Shown here: piece after piece, positions 59,007 through 64,000 of the stretch
Layout: every line of letters begins with the position of its first letter
Numbering within the stretch: the stretch's first letter is position 1
Virus record (IMG/VR): IMGVR_UViG_3300037110_000087
Coordinates: 243,125-307,124 of that record
DNA from: a virus
Length of the DNA stretch: 64,000 nucleotides
Strand: one strand, 5' to 3'
Made by a program: the position numbers and the translations under genes
Notes under the pieces: generated by a model
The model's database searches: none
Told to the model about the DNA's origin: nothing
What the model saw: only the letters and a program-made list of their open reading frames with translations

Positions 59007-59145
59007 TTCGGCAGTGATTGTCACAGTTACTCCATGCTAAGGACGAGGATTTGGGATTCGAATTCCCATCGGGGCCTCCAATACAACCATTGGTCCCGTA
59101 GCTCAGGGGTAGAGCGCGTAAAACACTGTGTCGCCTTTCTCCGAA
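59007..59145 (+). ncRNA. Repeated structured RNA motif, copy D, enclosing tRNA halves
   Basis: P1 TTCGG/CCGAA; CAGTGATT; P2 GTCACAG/CTGTGTC (one mismatch); TTACTCC; GCCTTTCT. Instead of hairpins the middle holds a tRNA 3' part (T arm TGGGA-TTCGAAT-TCCCA, CGGGGCC, T, CCA to 59080) followed by a tRNA 5' part (GGTCCCG, TA, GCTC-AGGGGTA-GAGC from 59092). GGTCCCG and CGGGGCC can pair, so the halves may form a permuted tRNA. Confidence 0.6.
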
Positions 59146-59150
59146 TCAAT

Positions 59151-59223
59151 TGGCCCCTCGTCTAATGGAGGACAAGTCCCACACCGGGAAGAAACGCGGG
59201 TTAGAATCCAGCGGGGCCAACCA
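59151..59223 (+). tRNA. tRNA-like element (Glu/Gln-type ends)
   Basis: Acceptor TGGCCCC/GGGGCCA + ACCA; TC; D stem GTCT/GGAC as in many tRNA-Glu; anticodon arm only TCCC-ACACC-GGGA; T stem GCGGG/CCAGC (one mismatch), loop TTAGAAT. No usable anticodon seen. Confidence 0.62.
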
Positions 59224-59242
59224 AATCTCATAGGAGCGCATC

Positions 59243-59554
59243 GTGCAAATCGATAATCTACCAACCAAAGTTGATCTCAGGGACAGATTCTTGTTTCCTC
59301 CCATTTATGATCAAGGTGAACTCGGATGTAGTGTATGTTGTTCTTCTGCAGCGATCTTGGACATGACGAAAATTAATCAGATGATCGGCAAGAAAGTCCG
59401 AAAGGATAAGAAGCCATTCAAATCAACATTTAAGGTCAACACCGTCAAAGGTGTGGTGGACCATCCCATTCTGCATGTGCCCTGTTTCACCTTCGAAGAG
59501 GATGATTCCTACGTTGAGTGCAGACGGTGCATCGCAGTCGAAGATTCCCAGTAA
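59243..59554 (+). CDS. Truncated papain-like (C1) peptidase N-terminal region
   Basis: 103 aa. VDLRDRFLFPPIYDQGELGC and SVCCSSAAI reproduce the start of C1-family peptidases (oxyanion Gln in YDQG, catalytic Cys of the GSC-type motif), but the normal protein has about 250 residues with His and Asn later. After residue 45 the sequence departs (basic, then an acidic Cys-containing tail). Either a remnant or a small domain with a new use. AGGAGC upstream; embedded among RNA genes. Confidence 0.6.
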   Translation: MQIDNLPTKVDLRDRFLFPPIYDQGELGCSVCCSSAAILDMTKINQMIGKKVRKDKKPFKSTFKVNTVKGVVDHPILHVPCFTFEEDDSYVECRRCIAVEDSQ

Positions 59555-59754
59555 AAGGTAGTATTGAGGAACGTACCAATAAGTGGCTATGAAGAGCTAC
59601 AGGTGTTCCAGGTGGGTGTACAGTCCTACCACCTTCTTACCTCTTCACAGGGCTGGGAATACGATCGGCTAAGTAGTACCCGAATGCGAACCTTAGCTGA
59701 AGGGGCTTATACTCCTAAAAATAGTTTTAAGATTTTCTAAAAGGAGAAAAAGAG
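59555..59754 (+). ncRNA. Structured non-coding RNA candidate
   Basis: Helices GAAGAG/CTCTTC (about 59589-59637), GGTGG/CCACC (about 59616-59633) and GCTAAG/CTTAGC (about 59669-59699). Compact multi-helix fold between two protein frames; could be a riboswitch-like leader for the following frame or a stand-alone RNA. Not matched to a known family. Confidence 0.4.
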
Positions 59755-59937
59755 ATAATAAAAGATAAGAGATGTACTTGGTATGCAGCTTGGCATTATT
59801 GTATTTATCTTCCATTAGATGATGACAAACTTTATCAAATAGCAATTCCGTATCATGGATATTTTGAACACTTACAAAGACTTGAAATAACTAACGAACG
59901 TAATGCAGATGATAATGATTTGTCTTTCAATTATTAG
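59755..59937 (+). CDS. Possible protein with non-ATG start
   Basis: A 60-codon frame with protein-like composition (CTWYAAWHYCIYLPLDDDKL, YQIAIPYHGYFEHLQRLE) preceded by AAGGAG at 59741-59746, but the codon at proper spacing is ATA, and no ATG/GTG/TTG is in frame after the upstream stop. May be a remnant, or use an ATA start. AT-rich relative to neighbours. Confidence 0.35.
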   Translation: MIKDKRCTWYAAWHYCIYLPLDDDKLYQIAIPYHGYFEHLQRLEITNERNADDNDLSFNY

Positions 59938-60057
59938 AATATAGCTTGGATGACTCTACTCGTAAGAATGAGTCGAAAATGTTGGTAACAGCATATAAGT
60001 TCGTAGCTCCAAGCTATTAAAAAATTCAAATTAAGATTCCGATTAGTAAGAATATGA
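59938..60057. other. Multi-helix element at the end of the homing nuclease gene
   Basis: Closing helix TAGCTTGGA (about 59943-59951)/TCCAAGCTA (about 60010-60018) around GACTC/GAGTC and TGTT/AACA hairpins, then TTAAAAAATTC. A three-way-junction-like element or convergent terminator. Confidence 0.4.
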
Positions 60058-60567
60058 CTATTTACAGAGCTTGTTAGCACAAGCCTGGAATTTTCTTTGG
60101 TCATTGTTCTGAATTCCTTCCAGCTTACTCTCTCCATGAATGGGTTCATAATGGAAGATTCCATTTAATTCGAAGGCTAGCTTCAGTGATGGAATAAAAA
60201 TGTCTAGTTCGGAATTGATGGTATCTTTCCGGTTGAAATGAATCTTAAGATTTGGGTACAATAAAGTAATTTGCTCTTCAAGCCATTTCTCTAGTTTGGA
60301 TCGAGTGGTTCCATGAGTCTTATGAAGGTTATTATATCTAGTCCCGCAAGAAATTGAGCAGAACAATCTACCTGATTTCGATTTCTTGAGATCTTTGGGA
60401 TTTTTGGTGATCAGTTCATTACATTGTGAGCATCTAGTGGCAAATGTAGTTGAATAATGGATATAATAACAATCCACACAACAGAAGACCTTTGATTGAT
60501 TATATCCATGATCTCTCTCAAATGGTCTGTTACATTGACAACAAACTAAGTTTACCATTTTTGTCAT
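60058..60567 (-). CDS. EDxHD (Vsr-like) homing endonuclease
   Basis: 169 aa from MTKMVNLVCC (ATG complement 60565-60567, TAGGAGCTGAA upstream). N-terminal zinc fingers (CCQCNRPF, CSQCNELI, CSISCG) followed by the nuclease core: RSKLEKWLEEQI, YPNLKIHFN, SELDIFIPSLKLAFELNGIF and HYEPIHG, matching the EDxHD family (E...D...HxE/HYD). Free-standing mobile nuclease in the RNA region, next to tRNA-Phe. Confidence 0.85.
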   Translation of the reverse strand: MTKMVNLVCCQCNRPFERDHGYNQSKVFCCVDCYYIHYSTTFATRCSQCNELITKNPKDLKKSKSGRLFCSISCGTRYNNLHKTHGTTRSKLEKWLEEQITLLYPNLKIHFNRKDTINSELDIFIPSLKLAFELNGIFHYEPIHGESKLEGIQNNDQRKFQACANKLCK

Positions 60568-60658
60568 TTCAGCTCCTATTACTATGGTATCATGCAATCC
60601 AGGGATTCGATTTTCGGTATTCGAGTCCCTCCATTCCTCGTTATTTTGGGTTCGTATT
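60568..60658 (+). other. Hairpin upstream of tRNA-Phe
   Basis: GGGATTCGA and TCGAGTCCC (about 60602-60629) pair over 9 bp. Possibly a tRNA 3' fragment (TATTCGAGTCCCTCCA) turned into a hairpin, or a terminator. Confidence 0.4.
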
Positions 60659-60734
60659 GGATCGGAAGCTATATTGGTTTAGCGCTGGCGTGAAGTCCCA
60701 GAGGATGCAGGTTCGAAGCCTGTCCGATCCACCA
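60659..60734 (+). tRNA. tRNA-Phe (GAA)
   Basis: Acceptor GGATCGG/CCGATCC + ACCA; D stem GCTA/TAGC, loop TATTGGTT; anticodon stem CTGGC/CCCAG (C-C at the loop end), loop GTGAAGT with T33 and anticodon GAA; T stem GCAGG/CCTGT, loop TTCGAAG. Essentially orthodox. Confidence 0.85.
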
Positions 60735-60769
60735 GTTTTGTTCTCAAAACTATTTAACTTGGAGAGTAT

Positions 60770-61063
60770 ATGAAAGGTGCTATTGTTTCTAATGAACCTG
60801 AATGCACGACAAAGAAGCCATTAATTGCGGCCTTTGAGGATGTTGAATCAACAATTGGGGAAACTGAACGGCTCGTGAGTTTGGTTGAGAGGACCTTTAA
60901 TCTACTGCTTGAAATGGTTCCTGGTGGAGAGGAAGAGGAAGGTCTGGGAAAATCGATCGATCGAAATCCAATCCCAATTGTGCAACGTTTGAATATGCTT
61001 GATGGTCGGTTGAGAACAATCAATAAGGACCTATCAGATATCATCGACCGTAGCCACATCTAA
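60770..61063 (+). CDS. Hypothetical helical protein
   Basis: 97 aa, MKGAIVSNEPECTTKKPLIA...; helices ETERLVSLVERTFNLLLEMV and IVQRLNMLDGRLRTINKDLS separated by an acidic turn. GGAGAG upstream. Unrecognised. Confidence 0.7.
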   Translation: MKGAIVSNEPECTTKKPLIAAFEDVESTIGETERLVSLVERTFNLLLEMVPGGEEEEGLGKSIDRNPIPIVQRLNMLDGRLRTINKDLSDIIDRSHI

Positions 61064-61300
61064 TCGTTGACCAGAAGGGTGACTGGTTAACCTGTAGGAA
61101 GGGCAGCAAGGCAGCGATCTTGTCCCCTGGTCCGGAGCAATCCGGAGTCGAGCCAACCTGGGCACTAGTGATAGCCAACCTGGGCACTCGTCATTGAACA
61201 CCAGCGCTAATGGGCAAATGGCCGAAGGACGTTCGCGTCCAACAGGTTGAATTAACAACGAATTGGCGCTCCATTAAAAATCTCATGGAGGGGTAACCCG
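61064..61300 (+). ncRNA. Structured non-coding RNA candidate
   Basis: GGACG-TTCG-CGTCC tetraloop hairpin (about 61227-61240), GACCAG/CTGGTT near 61069-61087, TCCGGA repeats (61131 and 61141) and a tandem AGCCAACCTGGGCACT repeat (61152 and 61174). CCTGT (61091) may pair with ACAGG (61242). No coding frame. Ends before the next gene's ribosome site. Confidence 0.45.
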
Positions 61301-61567
61301 ATGAAGTGTGTACAGAAGATCATCAACAAAGAACCCAAGGAAGTCATCATCAAGCGCGTGTCCAACGAACAGGCCGAAAAACTGGTCAGTGAAGGTTGGG
61401 CCTTCGCCTCCAAGAAGGATTGGAAGGCTGCACCCAATACAACCTGGGTCAAGTCCACTACCACTCCCAATGCCATCAAGGAAGCCAAGCAGCGTAGGAC
61501 GGAGAAGCGTAAAACTCCGACTCCGCCCAGGGAGACTGGTTCGCGCCGGTCCAAGGCAACGAAATAA
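61301..61567 (+). CDS. Small basic protein
   Basis: 88 aa, strongly basic C-terminus (KEAKQRRTEKRKTPTPPRET then GSRRSKATK), likely nucleic-acid binding. N-terminal EVIIKRVSNEQAEKLVSEGW is an alpha/beta element seen in small phage proteins. GGAGGGGTAACCCG upstream. Confidence 0.7.
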   Translation: MKCVQKIINKEPKEVIIKRVSNEQAEKLVSEGWAFASKKDWKAAPNTTWVKSTTTPNAIKEAKQRRTEKRKTPTPPRETGSRRSKATK

Positions 61568-61710
61568 AGGTTAGAACAGTTTCAGAACTAGTGGTTGAGA
61601 AGTCACTAGATGTTGAGTCGGGGTAAGCCACAGACATGGCCCGGTAATCTAGCCGGAATACAGTTTCTGCGATCTTCGACAAGTTAGTAAGGGCTAATGA
61701 CCCATACAAA

Positions 61711-61774
61711 GGTAGAGCGGCCTCTATGTTAGGCTTGCCGGGGGTCATGATCCGGTGACTAAAACGACTCTACC
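61711..61774 (+). ncRNA. Multi-branch RNA motif, copy 1
   Basis: GGTAGAG/CTCTACC closes two hairpins (GCC/GGC and CCGG/CCGG) with the junction segment AAAACGA. The 37 nt up to CGGCC (with ATGACCCATACAAA before the helix) is nearly identical to copy 2 at 62009, while hairpin loops differ. Confidence 0.6.
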
Positions 61775-62008
61775 TCCAATCGACTCCCTGCGGCGGTTCA
61801 ATTTAACCCGCCCTACTGAGCGATGATATGCATACTCGGCGGCGACCGACTTCCGGATGGCCCAGTGAAGTTTCAGTCCGGAGATTTTGAGAAGTCCACC
61901 CACTTAAGACCGTATCCAAGTCTGTAATTGTTTCTCTTTGGGGATCCGACAGATAAGGCTAGTGGATGAAACGGTTTCCTTTTGGTAAGGGTCGATGACC
62001 CATGCAAA

Positions 62009-62072
62009 GGTAGAGCGGCCACCATGCTTGGCCCTCTGGAGGTTTGCTCCGGAGAAAAACAACGACTCTACC
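62009..62072 (+). ncRNA. Multi-branch RNA motif, copy 2
   Basis: GGTAGAG/CTCTACC with hairpins GCCA/TGGC and CTGGAG/CTCCGG and junction AACAACGA. Preceded by GGGTC-GAT-GACCC. Ends 51 nt before the tmRNA; flanking GGATG/CATCC can extend the closing helix region. Confidence 0.6.
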
Positions 62073-62123
62073 ATCCATTTCGTGCCTTTCTACCCCGACC
62101 AAGGATGATTGACACGACTCTAT

Positions 62124-62490
62124 GGGGATGAACAGATTCGACAGGTTTATGCCCTGAGTGTAGCGCAGGTAGAGGAAACCGATGGCCTCTCAAAAATCGG
62201 TAAAAACACAACTGCCGAAGACTTTCTTCTCCAGGCTGCGTAAGCAGCATCCTCTAAGCGATCGTTTGGTAGCTTAGTTGTAAGGAATCTCAAGGATGGT
62301 TCGCCTACCGAGAGAGTTCACAAACTAGATTCCGATGAAATGTTCTAGTCGGAATGACACAAAGGACATAAGTCCTCGATTAGAGTTGTCCGGTTTACTC
62401 TACAGAGGTCACTAGAAACGGACTAAACCTGTGAATGAACTACCTTAGGAATTTTCTTGGACAGGACTAGCATAAGTCCTCATCTCCACC
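62124..62490 (+). ncRNA. ssrA: tmRNA
   Basis: 367 nt. The 5' end GGGGATG-AACAGATTCGACAGG is the tmRNA hallmark and pairs with CATCTCC at 62481-62487 (discriminator A, then CC; final A not encoded). The tag frame ends AEDFLLQAA-stop (62217-62243), with the stop in the loop of GCTGC/GCAGC. The T stem AGGAC/GTCCT has an odd 8-nt loop TAGCATAA. It rescues stalled ribosomes and tags proteins for proteolysis. The last 11 nt overlap the convergent HNH gene. Confidence 0.9.
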
Positions 62491-63043
62491 TTGTTTGGCT
62501 AGTGCGTCCGTCCCAATCACCAAACAGACCGAGCGCATTAGCCTTCCTCATGCCTTCACAGACCACGAGCCAAGCGTTATAAGGCATAATTCCCCTGGTC
62601 ACATTACATCGGTAACAAGCAGGGACCACGTTGCCCTTCGTGTGACCTTTAGAATTGTCAATTCTATCTAATGTCATATTGGTGATAAGGTTGTCACCAC
62701 AGTAAAAGCAAGGATTAGAAATTTGTGCCAAAATAAATTTGACATCCAGATCCGAGACCCTTTTCTTCTTCTTGTCCGCTGATTTACAATATTTGAGAAT
62801 TAAGGCAGCGCGGACTTCTAAATTGGTTGACCTAGTTTCAATCTTCCTCTGAATTGATCTTCTTTGCGCTGCTTCTGGTGTAGTTTTCATTTTCTTGTAG
62901 GATAATCTTCTCAGATTGTCGCAGGTCTTACAAAGAGAGCGAAAGTATCTGACTCCTTTGATGGTTTGGGCGTAAGGCTTAACTTCGGGATATTTCTTAT
63001 TGCAACCAGAACACTGCCAAGATTCTAAGGTGATTCTTTCCAT
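62480..63043 (-). CDS. HNH homing endonuclease
   Basis: 187 aa. HNH core: PCFYCGD, MTLDRIDNSKGHTKGN (catalytic DR-type His replaced by the LDRID pattern common to this subfamily) and VVPACYRCNVTRG. Basic N-terminal half with CSGCNKKYP and CKTCD pairs. Ends inside the 3' end of tmRNA on the opposite strand, so it is probably a homing nuclease targeting that locus. GGAGAGGTCCACCA upstream of the ATG. Confidence 0.88.
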   Translation of the reverse strand: MERITLESWQCSGCNKKYPEVKPYAQTIKGVRYFRSLCKTCDNLRRLSYKKMKTTPEAAQRRSIQRKIETRSTNLEVRAALILKYCKSADKKKKRVSDLDVKFILAQISNPCFYCGDNLITNMTLDRIDNSKGHTKGNVVPACYRCNVTRGIMPYNAWLVVCEGMRKANALGLFGDWDGRTSQTRWR

Positions 63044-63113
63044 TGGTGGACCTCTCCATTAAGTATAACATTTCACTAGTCCACCAACGGTTATAATATC
63101 TTTAGGAGTAGTG

Positions 63114-63275
63114 ATGAACAAAATTAGAGTACAAAATCTTTTGACCAGAATTTCTAGGCTCGTTCAGCAGGAACGATTGGACAAACCATCCTTGAGGCAC
63201 CGTTCCATGCCTAACCCGCAGACCCCTCAAGAGTATGCAAGACGGGAGATTGGCTTAGAGGTAGCCATTCTTTAA
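63114..63275 (+). CDS. Small basic protein
   Basis: 53 aa, MNKIRVQNLLTRISRLVQQE..., with GGAG 6 nt before the ATG and TATAAT at 63092-63097. Basic helix then Pro-rich turn. The 3' part overlaps a D-arm-like sequence GGCT-TAGAGGT-AGCC, so an RNA gene may compete. Unrecognised. Confidence 0.5.
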   Translation: MNKIRVQNLLTRISRLVQQERLDKPSLRHRSMPNPQTPQEYARREIGLEVAIL

Positions 63276-63622
63276 AGAGTGACAAGGACGATCCATAAGG
63301 GGGTAATCGGTGCGGGGCGACACCCTTGATCCGTTAGCCGAACTCAGTATAAGTCCAGGGGAAGAATAGCGGACAGTCTTCAACAAGTAGTGGGTATTAC
63401 ACCGGTATCCAGTTAAGTCGAACGGGAAGTGTTCAGAACCAATCGGCAGTTGAAGGACCCTTAGAGTCTTTGGTGTAATAACACACCTTCTTGCAGACCG
63501 CTGGTATGGAGCGGAATAAAAGAGTCCATAACAAAGCAGATTCCGTAGTCGTCATCTGAAAAGACCCTCGACTGGAGCGATCAAAGTCTGCCATGTTGGT
63601 TGATCATCTAGACCAATTTCTT
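63276..63622 (+). ncRNA. Structured RNA candidate with crossing helices
   Basis: TATTACACC (about 63394-63402) pairs exactly with GGTGTAATA (about 63471-63479), and CTTCAAC (about 63379-63385) with GTTGAAG (about 63446-63452); the two cross, implying a pseudoknot. The loop contains GTCGAACGG, similar to the Ro-binding consensus reported for bacterial Y RNAs. No coding frame in 347 nt. Confidence 0.45.
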
Positions 63623-63735
63623 TGGCTCATACCTCAGCTGGTAGAGGGCTCGCCTGAATCGTTATCGTAGTTTCGGACTGCGAATAACCTGTAGTAAGCG
63701 AGATGTCGGTGGTTCGACTCCACCTGGGCCAACCA
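63623..63735 (+). tRNA. tRNA-like gene with 37-nt hairpin insertion in the anticodon loop
   Basis: Acceptor TGGCTCA/TGGGCCA + ACCA; D stem CCTC/GAGG, loop AGCTGGTA; anticodon stem CTCGC/GCGAG perfect; T stem GGTGG/CCACC, loop TTCGACT: an excellent tRNA frame. The anticodon loop is 44 nt (63654-63697) and contains hairpin GTTATCGTAGT/ACTGCGAATAAC (11 bp, one bulge). Flanks CT...AA look like positions 32-33 and 37-38. Removal of the hairpin would be needed to decode. Confidence 0.8.
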
Positions 63736-63935
63736 GACCCCGCTACGCCTCTGCTAAGAACCTGCATCCTTCACCGGACCAGACCCACTAGCATGCGCAC
63801 CAAGAGAAGCCGGTAACGGAGATCGCCAGGAAGCAAGGCCTGGAATGGGGGGAATCAATCGCTAGTGACCGACTGGTAAGGTCGTCCCTGATGGGGACGT
63901 AAATGCGCGGGTTCGAGTCCCGCTCTTGAAGGTAA
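63736..63935 (+). other. Spacer with a tRNA-like fragment
   Basis: From about 63865 there is D-arm-like GACC/GGTC, an arm GTCCC-TGATG-GGGAC (again a 5-nt loop) and a perfect T arm GCGGG-TTCGAGT-CCCGC, but the expected acceptor partner and CCA are missing. Possibly a split or decayed tRNA. Confidence 0.45.
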
Positions 63936-63937
63936 CT

Positions 63938-64000
63938 TCGGGATAGCTCAGGTGGTAGAGCCGTCGTGGACGTTAAAATGTGGGTTCAAATCCTGCCTAG
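63938..64000 (+). tRNA. tRNA-like element, cut by window end
   Basis: TTCGGGA, TA, D arm GCTC-AGGTGGTA-GAGC, a short arm CGTC/GACG, and T arm GTGGG-TTCAAAT-CCTGC; the acceptor 3' strand lies past the window. The anticodon arm again appears shortened. Confidence 0.5.

Larger units (their letters stand above)
61568..62123 (+). other. 556-nt non-coding block upstream of tmRNA
   Basis: Holds both copies of the multi-branch motif; also a T-arm-like GGCGG/CCGCC hairpin near 61790-61811 with an 11-nt loop and TCCGG/CCGGA near 61853-61882. No coding frame. Could encode separate small RNAs or a 5' extension of pre-tmRNA. Confidence 0.45.

Overview
The window looks like part of a large double-stranded DNA bacteriophage genome (jumbo-phage style). 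Reasons: tightly packed small genes with stop/start overlaps, many unrecognised short proteins, phage metabolic genes (thyX, an NAD module, T4-type RNA ligase, Rad50-like ATPase, UvsW-like helicase), free-standing homing endonucleases, an intein, and a long RNA-gene region with tRNAs and a tmRNA. Four promoter-like sites have a TTGACA box 17 bp from a TATAAT-like box, so host sigma-70-type transcription is likely. The host cannot be named from the sequence.

Layout. 1-20.4 kb is almost wholly minus strand: HNH nuclease, HTH protein, ThyX, actin-like protein with an intein, many small unknown genes, CYTH-domain protein, LAGLIDADG nuclease, 2H-phosphoesterase-like protein, two paralogous surface-type proteins (one with an Ig-like tail) and a lytic transglycosylase. 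Near 20.35 kb transcription diverges and 20.4-47.0 kb is plus strand. It begins with nucleotide and RNA enzymes (NAD kinase, RNA ligase, dual-specificity phosphatase, NMN adenylyltransferase-Nudix fusion, nicotinamide phosphoribosyltransferase). Then come three exported proteins, a DHH phosphoesterase, a VWA protein and a Rad50-like ATPase. A striking cluster at 39.7-47.0 kb holds six proteins sharing the N-terminus (M)K-[IT]-R-x-GFVSNSSSSSF, intermingled with a radical SAM enzyme carrying a cysteine-rich C-terminus and a DUF5131-type protein. 47.0-50.9 kb is minus strand (DUF932-like protein, helicase). 51.1-54.6 kb is plus strand and includes a Ro60/Rsr (TROVE-VWA) protein.

54.6-64.0 kb is dominated by RNA genes. 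I see three ordinary tRNAs (Arg-ACG, Pro-TGG, Phe-GAA), a tmRNA, three tRNA-shaped genes whose anticodon loop holds an extra 30-90 nt (often a hairpin), and at least five tRNA-shaped elements whose anticodon arm is shortened to a 5-nt loop or lacks T33. There are four copies of one structured RNA motif with compensatory changes, two copies of a second multi-branch motif, and several ~600-nt blocks without coding sequence. Three homing nucleases and a few small proteins are scattered among them.

How it may fit together (inference): the phage carries an unusually broad RNA toolkit (RNA ligase, CYTH, 2H, DHH and ART-like proteins, Ro60) next to a set of unorthodox tRNA-like and structured RNAs. 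This suggests RNA processing, repair or decoy functions. Separately, the SNSSSSSF family plus radical SAM enzyme resembles a peptide-modification system with several substrates. The NAD genes fit NAD+ rebuilding from nicotinamide during infection.
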